DNA from: Leptoclinus maculatus
Lineage: Eukaryota; Chordata; Actinopteri; Perciformes; Stichaeidae
NCBI GenBank assembly: GCA_032191485.1
Contig: JAVDOI010000010.1
Location: forward strand, 8,701,123-8,765,122
Reading direction: 5' to 3'
Length of the DNA stretch: 64,000 nucleotides
The notes below the pieces were generated by a model, which had not been told where the DNA came from, made no database searches, and was given only the letters and a program-made list of their open reading frames with translations. Made by a program: the position numbers and the translations under genes. Shown one piece after another: positions 50,891 through 62,800 of this stretch. Each line of letters opens with the position of its first letter. Position 1 is the stretch's first letter.

Positions 50891-53800
50891 GTAAACACTA
50901 TTTACTGGCTAGTTGAACAGCAAAACATATATGTTGAAACATCATAAAAACATTTTCAGTTAGGATCCACCTTTTATTATGCCTCCTTTGCCAGCGACAG
51001 CCATGGCCGAAAGGCATTAAGTTGTTCAGTTCAGGTTGTCCATATGTCCGGATCATTCTCGTGAATGCGATATCTCAAGAACGCCTGGAAGGACTCGCTA
51101 AAAATTGGCGTAAATGTCCGCTTGGATTTGAGAATAATTAATTTGACTTTTTTTTGTGGTTAAAGGTCCCTGTGACCTCACCACAAAACACATTCTTGGC
51201 CAAAGCTCAAGAATTGATATGCAAGTTATGCCAACTGACCCTTAATCAAATGCAGACTGGCCAATCGTAGCGTCGCATCGGCCAGCTCTAACTAGGGTCC
51301 GTCAACAAACCAGCTGTGCTCCATAGACTCTCATCAATCGTTCCAGATGTTCTTCATTTTCAGGCTGGTTTTGTGGATTTCGAGCTAGTCATGGTTAAAC
51401 GTTGTGTAATAAAGATACTCGTTACCCGGAGAGTTTGGAAGGAGATATACGTTTCCTAAACTGTGGAGCTAACATTAGCATAGAACGTTAGCACATAATT
51501 TACTAGCGTTAGCACGTTTATGCTAAACAAGCTACTGAAGGTTAACCGAATGTATATACACATGCTGCTTTTTGCTTTTTAATGATTGTAACAGTGAATA
51601 AAATAGCTTTACTGGCACAGTGCTGCTCCTTAATTTCATTCACTTTTACACTGTGATCTGTTGGCTTTAGCTTCTATCTTTATCTTTTTAACCAGTTTTC
51701 GCTGATCAATCAGCTTGACATCCAGGATATATCCTTCAAATGCATATTGTAGATCCTTCTGTGTGTTTCTTTCTGAAATCGCTTTTTTTTTCTTCAAAAT
51801 ATTAGATATTTATTGAGTAAGTGCAGTTAGTGACAGTGTGAGCTCCATAGTAACGTTAGCTCTGACAGCTTGAGGAAGTAGCGGCGGGGCTTAGTAAGCG
51901 TAATTTTCCCTTTAATGTGTAATAGGATAAAATGATGAAGTAATGTCATTTTGGACATGAACTGCAACTTGACTGTTTGGCGGAGGCATACAACCACGAG
52001 GCGGTAATTGTAGTTTCTTACTTTGACCTTCCAGGAGCAGAGTCTTTCCGAGGAGCAGGAGTCCTCTGTCAAGATCATGCACCCTACATCAGTGGAGGGT
52101 GTGGATGACATGATCAAACTTGGAGACATGACCGAGGCCGGTCTCCTCAGGAACCTCCTTCTCCGACACAAACGAGACATCATCTATGTAAGGCACACAT
52201 GCAACACGCACACTGTAATATACCTTTGAAAGTGAGCAACCTGTCACTGGGGTGAATGAATTTGACATTTGAAAGTGCAGTTTCACATTATACAGCCAGA
52301 TAGACCACGTGAATGTTAAGCCATCAAGATGATATCATCTAATCATTATTACATATGTACATCGTTTAAAGCTGTATTTGATGTTGTAGCTAGCTTGTTG
52401 AGTGGGAGCTAACTGCTTTAATGCTATAAGCTGCTGGGTAGTGTAGTTCATAGTGGTGGAAGAAGTGGTCAGATAGTTAGCTATAAGCAGCAGTACCACA
52501 GTGTAAAAATAGCCTATTACAAGTCCTGCATTCAGACGTTTTATGAGCAAGATATAGACTACTATAAATTTATATTTTTTTAGAGATGAATTGCCATTTA
52601 ACTGTAAACCAGCTTTTTACAGTTGCAGCTCTCTGTGGTGGAGGTCATTTTAAGAACCTGTGCTTATACACGTACTGTTGTAGGCTTTCCTAACCCTCAA
52701 AATGTAAATAATAAAGTACAGGTACTTAAAAATGCGTGAGTAAACATGGGCTACATATTTATTTTCCACCACCGTTCATAATAAAGCATCATATTCAAAT
52801 AAGTCATATGAATTGAATAGTAAAAAATAGATCTGCCTCCAAAATGTGGTGCAGCAGAATTAGTAGAACTGATGGGAATACTCAAAAGTAAACAAATGTA
52901 TTTTCTAGTCAGTTTGGAAAATCACGTCTTTTATTTTGAAAAATACAACCAGAAGTCGTAACGTTACATGTTGATGTCAACATTCTCCAGTATGGCTGAC
53001 TGACTGAAAAAATTTAGTTTTGTCTTACAAAGCTAGGGGATAAAAGGCAGGAACTATTTCTTAAAAACATAATCTGTGCAGTTCTTGTGATAAATTCAAC
53101 ATCTCTTGTCATTTAATTCAAGGAAGAGGCTTTAAATTCTCAAGGAATACAAACCGGAAGTAGCGTTGTTGTTGCTGGCGAAACAAAAGTAGCTTGATGC
53201 TAACTGCAAACATACTAACTTAGCTAGCTACATATTATGCTCAAAATGTTCTCGTGTTGACGGTGACAAAGCAAATACTACACGCAGGCACACAACGTTC
53301 AACAGACACGCTTACTTGTAGGTTAAAAACTTTTGAAAACACCGGCCGGCTTTTGCAAACGCCGGCCGGCTTCTGCAAACGCCGGCCGGCTTCTGCAAAT
53401 CGTTTTTAGCTATTGTTCCAATAAAATTCACTTAAAATATTGATAAAAATGATCGTGTAATGTTTTCAGTTGATTTAATGGTGTTAAACTAAAGTTTAAC
53501 TTCGTACCTTTCGAACTAAATATCGTTGTAATTATTAAAGTTAGCTTTGCCTTTACCAGAGTCGTTAAAAGGACGCTAACGCCGGTGAATTAGCCGTGCG
53601 CCGCTATTGGCCTAATCCGTCCAAACTTCTATCCATGTTGTAAACACTGGGTGCTGCTGGTTTTTCGGGGATATTCGCTTGTTACAGGTTCGCCAAAATT
53701 ACCATTAATGCTGTCAACACATCCGGGAACGTAGTTCTGTCCTTCACAATAAGATATCACGCTTCAACAACTCCACTGAAGCCCGAGCGTCGCCGAGTGT

Positions 53801-56800
53801 TCTTTCTGCTTTCTCCCATCAAAGTCACTTTCCTATAGTATTTAGACATGTAAACGTCCATATATATTCATGAAATTTGACACGTAGATTCTTTGATATG
53901 TATGAATTAATATTATTTACACTTGGATGGCGATCGCCGAAGAAAGTGCGTCACGACGGAATCGTTCGAGATAGGCCAATAGCGGCTAGCGCCGTCCGAG
54001 GCAGGCCATCGTTACGTTACGTTGATTTGACTATGCATTGTCCGTTAATGACCAGCGTCCCGTCATGCACGGATTCATGTATCTGCACCGTAGCTGTTCA
54101 ACTGTAGAAGGCCCAGGCATGAAATGCACGGCACGCCACTGAGTTTCACCTGAAATGTTTCGTGACAAGAGTCAAGACCAACAAAACCAAATTTGACATT
54201 TTTCAATGAGCATTTCAAACTAAATCATGGTAACCCATAATCTGGGTAAATTAACTATATACTAAATGTCTTACACAGCCATTTTCTTCTGATTGTAGAC
54301 CTACACAGGCTCTGTGCTGGTGGCAGTGAATCCATATCAGGATTTCCCTTTATATTCAGGTGACCAGGTGAGGCTGTTAGTAACTACTAGAACTACCAAT
54401 AGTACAACAGTTTCAGATCATTTTGCCTTTATCATCTAACTTTGAATCTCATCATAGATTACAGTGGTGATTCATGTGTGTATCCTGTTGTCCTTCAGGT
54501 GCAGTTGTACCATGGTCGAAAGCTGGGGGAACTGCCCCCGCACATCTTCGCCATCGCTGAATCCTGTTACTGTAACATGATGCGTCATCTCAGGAACCAG
54601 TGCTGCATAATCAGGTCAGAATGAATCACTCCGCTGTAAACTGTTGCCGATAGGCAGTCTTAAATAGAGTTAGTGTTCAGGTTTTTACTTTCTGATCACT
54701 AATTCATTTTTTCTGACTTTTCCTCAGTGGGGAATCAGGAGCAGGGAAGACAGAGAGCACTAAGCTGATCCTGCAGTACTTGGCAGCAGTCAGTGGTGAG
54801 CTCTCTGAGAAGCAGATTGAACAGCAGATCCTGGAGTCTAACCCAATACTAGAAGGTACCACATCAACACAACTGTACTTCAATGATACCGAGACATGCA
54901 GTTGTACTCAACAGACAGGCAACAACTGCCTGTTGAGACACATACATACACAGAATAAGGGGGGAAAAAACAATCAGTGCTCAAATATCCCTGTTCTGTC
55001 CCGTGCAGCGTTTGGAAATGCAAAAACAATCCGCAACGACAACTCCAGTCGCTTTGGGAAATATTTGGAGATCTTCTTCAATAAGGACGGAGTGATTGAG
55101 GGTGCTCGTGTGGAACAGTATCTTCTGGAGAAGTCTCGTGTCTGCCATCAGGTGAGTTAGCTCTGTCCAAACACCTAGCTCCTCTTATCTGGACAGATTT
55201 ATGCTGTCGACCTATAAAGGCAGGGCTGGTTAGATAAACATGCTGTTATCATGGTCAACAAGCGATCTATGTCCTGTAGAGTAGATCATTCCATGTTGCC
55301 TGTCATCCCTTTCGTTCACTGCACTGAGGAGTGAAAACACACGAAGCCATATGAAACATTAATACCTCATTTGACTGTGTTCATTTACACCCACTTGACA
55401 GAAAAGTGACACCTTTCACACACCTTTAGTTTTCTTTTTGTAGCAATAATAGCACATTTTTGCTCCACAACCTCAGGCCCTGGGGGAGAGAAACTACCAC
55501 ATGTTTTACTGCATGCTGGCAGGAGCCACGGCAGAGGAGAAGAAAACTTTGAACCTTGGAGATGCTAAGGAGTACAAATTCCTCTCTAAGGTATTACAAT
55601 ATCTACCTGCAAGCTCATTCTGTCACCTTAGCCAAAACAAACACATCGTCTACAGACAGTAAATGATCTAAACCTTTGCTCACATGTGCTGCAGGGCGGC
55701 AGTATCGTGTGTGGAGGCAGGGACGATGCTAAGGACTACAAAATAATTCGTTCCGCGATGAAAATCCTGACCTTCTCAGAGAGCCAGTGTCTCAAAATCC
55801 TCAAGCTGCTGGCAGCCATATTACACCTGGGAAACATCTGCTTCCAGGGTGAGTGCATGCATTTTAGATTATTAGATAGAACAGAGGGAACATACATTTA
55901 ACATGATAACACAGCCATACTCTAATCCTAACTTTCATGTTTGCTACCCTAAAAGCACATAAACACACAGTAGCAATACCACAATGTAAAAATACTCCAC
56001 TAGAAGTACAAGTCTTGCAATACAATGTGCTTAATGTATCAAACGTACAAGTATAAGTAATGTGAATAAACAGCCACTGTCCTTGTTATGTATTGTCATC
56101 TTTGATGCATAAATGTATAAACAGCATTTTCTATAGCAGCTGGTTTAGGTGAAACTACTTCTGATTTATATTCTTTTTGGTAGATTAACCTTAAGCAACG
56201 CATTCTATTTTATAAGATCATCAAAGGTTTTGAATATTATAACTTTATCTACAAAGTAACTACAACTGTTAAATATATGTCGGAGAGTAGAAGGTACAAC
56301 ACTTCCCCCTGATATGTGATGGAGTAGAAGTATAAAGTAGCAAAATTACTAAATAATTACTACCATGACAAATTCCTTGTAGGTGCAAACTTCCTTGGCA
56401 ATAAACGGTTCTGAAGTACTCAAATACAGAACCTCTAAATTGTACTTCAGTGGAGTGTCTTGGTAGCCCCGCAACTTCCTGGTTGTGATTCCAGGTCATA
56501 CAGTTCTCTTTCCCCCATTTCCAGTCTGCCTCTACACTGTCTTCTGTCAAATACTTTTGGTGTTGTTGTTGTTGTTACATTTGATCTCGTGTTCCCACCA
56601 GGAAACACGCAAAATAACTTGGAAACCAGTGACGTCAGCAAGTCAGAACACTTCAGCATCGCAGCATCAATACTGGAGGTGGGCACTTTCTTCTCTACGC
56701 TCCCAGCTGCACCATTAACGGATCTTCATTCTTCAGCATTAAATGATGAAGCTCTTATCTGTTCTTTTCAGGTCCACAAGTCTTCCCTGGCGACGAGTTT

Positions 56801-59800
56801 GACTCATCGGTCCTTTATGACCAACAGAGAGAGGGTGACCACACCCCTCAGTGCCGATCAGGCCTCTGACTGTAGAGACGCCTTTGTCAAGGTAATGAAG
56901 CCATGGCAGTAAATCAGAGTGTTGCATACTTCCTTATTGGATCCTGATTACCCTTTGAATGTTGGATACTGTCATTTATAAGGAAGTATGCCAATTCAGC
57001 TGCATGAGGTGATTTTGACCTTTGATTGCAGAGAGAATAAACAAACAACCATACAGTCACGAATACATTTTAGTGGTTAACATTCCTTGGTTATTTGTGG
57101 CCGATCTCTCAGGCGATCTACAATAAGTTGTTCATATGGATCGTTGGGAAAATCAACGGTGTCATCTATAAGAGGTTGACCAGCAGCCCCAAATCCTCCT
57201 TCCTGTCCATCGGCCTGCTCGATATCTTTGGCTTTGAGAACTTCAGCACAAACAGGTCAGGACATTTCTTCACACTCCCTTAAAGCTGAGCGTAGCACAA
57301 CTCTGTGGGGTACTTGAAACTCAATGTCATCCTGTCGCTTCACAGCTTTGAGCAGCTGTGCATTAATTTTGCCAACGAAAAGCTGCAGCAGTTCTTCGTG
57401 GGCCACATCTTCAAGCTGGAGCAGAAGGAGTACCGGAAAGAGGACATTGTGTGGAATAACATCAAATTTAGTGATAATCAAAGCATCCTGGACGTTCTGG
57501 CTGTGAAACCCTGCAACCTGCTGGCTCTTATAGATGAAGAAAGCCATTTTCCAAAGGTGGTGGTGCTATAGTGTATTGCTTTTTAGTCGATTCACACACT
57601 GTAAAACCTGCTAGTTCAGTAAAATATTTCCATTTGTTTTTAATTTGAAATATGTTTTGATGTGTCACAGGGCTCAGACTTCACTATGCTGAACAAGATG
57701 AACCAGCAACACAAAGGGAACAAAACCTACATCGCCTCCAAAAGTCAACACGACACAGACTTTGGGATTCGTCACTTTGCAGGCGTAGTTTACTATGACT
57801 CCGAAGGTACAAAGGCAAAATGCAAAAAAAAAGTCCAACTAAAGACTAAAAGCGTAATGTGAGGTGCTGAGCAATGTTGTTGTTTTTCTGTTCAGGGTTC
57901 CTGGAAAAGAACAGAGATGCCGTCAGTTTTGACATAATCAAGATGGTTGAAATGACCACCAACAAGCTGCTTCGTCAGATATTTGAGACTGAGCTTTCAA
58001 CCAATGGGGTGAAGATTAGTAAAAACAAAAAGATCATCATGACACCTAAGACCTCTCTACGGGTATGAAACTATAACCTCACCAGCCATTTACTTTCATT
58101 TTGCTACAAATATAATCCACTTTGTTTTGATGGACATTTATTTGTGGTGCATATTGGGATACAGTGGACAAGCACTGATAGTGACATTGTGTGACAATGT
58201 ACAGTTCGCACACATTTTAGTGTCCTCTCTATCATCCGTGCAGGCTCAGACTGACACCCGTAAACAGGTGGCGACGCTGAGCGGTCAGTTCCGTCAGTCT
58301 CTGGACTCCCTCATGAAGGCTCTGTCCGCCTGCCAGCCTTTCTTCATCCGCTGCTTCAAGCCCAACAATGAAAAGCAGTCTAAGGTGAATGACACAAGAG
58401 CTTTTAAACATAACCGTATAATTGAGCAATTATGTTCGATAAACAAATGACATGAGGGTTGAGAAAAGTTGCAAGTACTGTTTACAAAAATCAAAGACAT
58501 TTCTCCTAAATCTCGTTGTTGTGAGTCAACCGTTTGTTTCTCCTTTGCCTTAACTGAAAAAGATACAATTCATTTCCTCATCTGCCATTCAGCCCCACTA
58601 CCATCTGTCCTTGCACTGGATAAACAACAAACTCTTCCTGGTTTGTGCCATAAAGTAATTGACCAAATTTCCGGAAAAATAAGACAATATAATATACCAT
58701 GTTGGGGTAGTAACTGGGAAGCTTTCCGCACCCTTTTAAATTAAATTATTATTTTTCAGCCATGTTAGTGTCATGGCTGTAGTGAAAGAAGTTGGTCTAC
58801 CACGCTGGTTCTGATTGGAATATCTCCAACAACTACTGGATGGATTACCCCCCACTTTTATACAGGCATTCATGGTCCCCAGAGGATGACTTTTCTTGTT
58901 ACTACTGCGTTGCAATCCCCTGAGTTTTCTTATTGTGCCATTAGCAAGTCAAAGTTTAAATCTATCCTTTGAAATATCTCAACATACATGATGAACAGGC
59001 ATTCATGGCTCCTAGACAATGGATGATAATACATTTGGTGATCCTCTGACTCTTCCTCTAGCGCCACAATGAGCTTGACATTTGACACATTTTGGATGGA
59101 TTGTGGTACACACGTTGATGTCCCCCTCAGGTTGAATATATATATAACAATATTAACAGTGGACTTTGCAGAAGTGATTTTGCTGGTGCTGTGTAGGAAG
59201 AAAACAAAAATGCTACTCTGGCCCGTATAGAAAGAATATACAAAACCCCTTTAATGTGCTCTCCTGTAGGTGTTTGACAGAGAGCTGTGTATGCGTCAGC
59301 TGAGATACTCCGGCATGATGGACACCATTCGCATCCGGAAGCTGGGATACCCAATTCGCCACACCTTTGAGGATTTCCTGCAGCGCTACAGGGTGCTCCT
59401 GAAGACGACCGTCTGTGACCCCAGAACTGTTAGTCGTGATGATCATACGTTTACTATGACTTTGTGGAACCTAAAATGTTATTACTAAATGTCACTCAAG
59501 ATAATACCGTTCATGCGATTATGATGGCCACATGATGGTGTACTTCTTTATCGTCCTTCCCCTGGCTGTCATTAGTGTCTCTTCACCATCTTTATTGTCT
59601 CCAGGAGACATCTGCTGCCTGTTGTGAAGCCATCTGCCAGGCAGCGTTTGAAGGAGCCGACGAGTGGAAAATAGGCAGGACCAAGATCTTCCTGAGGGTG
59701 AGGAAAACTTTTAATTCAAACCATGCTGTAACACAGCTTTACTGTTTCGACACAGTAGAACATCACTGCAGATTAACAGTAACATTATTAACTGATTTGT

Positions 59801-62800
59801 GATTTGTGCATATTTAAGTCGTTACTGTATGCTGCGGTTTACTTGATTTATTTTTGATAAGATTTGGATGATTTATTCGTGGAACATTATGGATCGCAAC
59901 AATGTTTTTCTGGATAAATCAGAAAGTAGAATTGTGTCTTTGTTCACTTTATTTCAGGATGCTCATGACGCCGTCCTGGAACGACTGAGGCAACAGAAGC
60001 TCAGCAAGATAGCTCTGGTGATCCAGAGAGTCATGCTGGGACACAAAGACAGGTGCAGCTTCTAAGAAGACTAAAAGGGGAAATCACATAGATATAAAGA
60101 ACTCAGGACTGAATGAGGTCATGGGTACATTTCTTTGTTTGTCTCTAAAGGTCTGGGTATTACTAAACTTCAGCTACAGATTTGGTATTTTTATTGAGAT
60201 ACATATACTTCCAGATGAAATGTGGTGTCACAGAAAAAGATGTGTGATGGAGGTTTCTTTTTTTTGCTTATTTTACAGAAAGTCTTTCCTGAAGAAGCGG
60301 AGGGCAGCTGTGGTGTTGCAGAATCACTGGAGAGCTTACAGATATAAGCAAATGATAAGAAAGGTCTGATGCTTAATAACCTTTTATAGAACTCTGAGCT
60401 TGTAGTTGACACCATGCTCGCTCTTTGATGTTTGCTATAACTTATCTCAAGTCCATTGACCTTGTCCTTTGTTTCCACTCTTGCTTCAACCAGCTCCGGC
60501 ACGGCTTTGAGCGGCTGGCATCAAAGATCCGCAGTCGTAAGCTGTGGTTACAGTACCAAAGACAGCGAGCAGCAGCACTCACCATACAAAGCCAGGCATG
60601 TACTATACATATTGTATACATGGTATTTACAGTGTAGCGTTATTACATTTTCAGTGTCCGAGGTTGAAAGTTTAACTATTTTTGTGTGTAGATATATACA
60701 CATAAGTTAATGTTTAAAATACATTTTTTGATTTAAATACATTTTACTACTATTTTTATATATTTATTATATATGTATGAATTTCACTTTTATTACTATT
60801 ATTATTATTATTACAGCAAAGCAAAAAAATACTTATTGTCGGTCCTTTTGCAACACAAACATAAAAAAAAAAAAAAAAATGATTAGTTAATTATTTAGTA
60901 AGAAAATTAATCATTTCTGTTAAACTGCAGGTTCGAGGCTACCGGGTGAGGAAGGACTGGAAGCAGAAGAGAGAGGCAGTCATACTGCTGCAAGCTCATA
61001 GAAGAGGACTCCTGGCCAGGAGAATAGCTCAAAAGATGAGAGATGACGTAAGAGCTGAAAGTCTTGAAACTAGAAATAACATAATCACTGTTAAGAAATA
61101 GGCGTGTTGTATTAACAAACCTTTTCACCTCTTGTTTCTATATCTTCTCTCGACTCACAGGCCTTTCTTTTGCGCCTGGCGAAAGAGAACGAAGAGAAGA
61201 TTGCTTTGGAGCTTCAGCAGCGACTGAAAGTTATCGCTCAATCCCAACCAGCTGAAGAGGAGCCTGAGCCAATCGATGAAGAGGATTCAGAGGATGATCT
61301 CCAGCCCACGCCGCCTGTGGAAGTGGTAAAACAGGAAGCACACCGTTCAGATGAATTTGAGGTTAGGATGGTTTGCCTTTTTATCTCATATATAATTAAT
61401 ATACTGAATCCTTAAAGTTAATTCTATTTTGACTGTTTAGAAGAAGAGGAACATGCCAGAGCCGCTGGAGGAAACCTCAGTTGAGACATCAGAGCAGGAA
61501 ATCATCGCTCCGGCCTCACTCTCACCAAGCCCTACCCCGTCACTGGAAGAGGAGGAGGACGACGAGTTTGATGACGCCAGTGATGAGTTTTCCTTCTTCA
61601 AGTTCAGCATCCTTCACTTCCAGAGCAACACCGGCCACACGCACCTCAACCAGAGACTCAAGCAGCCGCTTCTGCCCCACGATGACGAGGGCGATGCACT
61701 GGTGAGTGGACAGAGAGGAACTAAAGAAGCAGCTGTCTTACTGTCAGCTGCAAAGATTTCCAGCTTTTGCCAAAGCTCACCCCCAGTTTCGCCTCATCTT
61801 TTGCTAATCTATCCTTCAGGCGTGTCTGACTGTATGGTGGATTATACTGCGTTTCATGGGGGACTTGCCAGAACCAAAATCTGCGGACGCAATGTCTCAC
61901 GCGTCCAGCACCATCTCCCGTCATATACCTCATAGGCAAGGCAGGAGGCTGAGCAGCCTGGTGGGACTGGACCAGGTAACAGATCACAAAAAAAGTTTTC
62001 TTTTCTGCTGCTGCATAATACAGACGATCACCTTGAATGTCAAACAACAGCCTCTAATTATTAGTATCTGTCTTTTCTGAATAGAAAATACTGAGGAAGA
62101 ACAAGAAAAAGCTCGGAGCTGGAAACAGAAAAGCTTCCGTCATTCCAGAGGAGGTCAGCACTGATGTTGCTATCGTATTAATCAATCAATCATTATTTCT
62201 GTGTTGCTTCATTATGAGCATCTTATGCTAACTTTTACTTTTTTTTTGGTCATCTTTACCAGCCAGAGAACTTTACGGAGGACGACGACGACATTTTGAT
62301 CGGAGAGGGCCCGACACTGGATCGGCCACTTTCATCTTTGGAAAAGCTACACATTATCATCGGATACGCTCTATCGAGACCAGACATAAGGTAGAGATGG
62401 GATCATTGTTGACCCTATAGGGAGAAACAAACATAGATATGCAGATATATAACGTTTGTATACGGTGGAGCAGCATTGTGCAGCCTCATAACATAAGATT
62501 TATAGCAATCAAACATTAACGTTTTAATTAACCGCCTTCTGAACTATTGATGGTTCTCTTGCATCTTGTTGCATTCATTGATCAGTTCTTCTTATACTCT
62601 TATACTGTCTTGTTTATCACTGTTGCTCTCATGTTTCTCGGCCTGTGCAGGGACGAGATTTACTGCCAGATCTGTAAGCAGCTGGTGAACAATAAGAACA
62701 GGAAGAGCCATATGCAAGGTTGGATCCTTCTTTCCATCTGTCTTGGGATCTTCCCCCCAACAGACCTCTTCGTAAAGGTCAGTCTGCAGCAAGCATTCAG

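Larger units (their letters stand above)
52188..54298. other. myo7b intron 3
   Basis: This is the largest intron in the visible part of myo7b. It holds a family C repeat, the 20-bp GC-rich triplicate (53341-53400), a long-spaced inverted repeat (53600-53616 with 53971-53986) and CpG-rich sequence. No exon was recognised. Confidence 0.6.

Noticed and set aside
53877..54107. Plus-strand frame of 76 codons in CpG-rich sequence
   Set aside because: It overlaps the right arm of the inverted repeat in myo7b intron 3 and has no recognisable similarity.
58469..58744. Plus-strand frame of 91 codons in a myo7b intron
   Set aside because: It lies between exons whose joined frame is complete without it, has no motif, and abuts a dispersed repeat.
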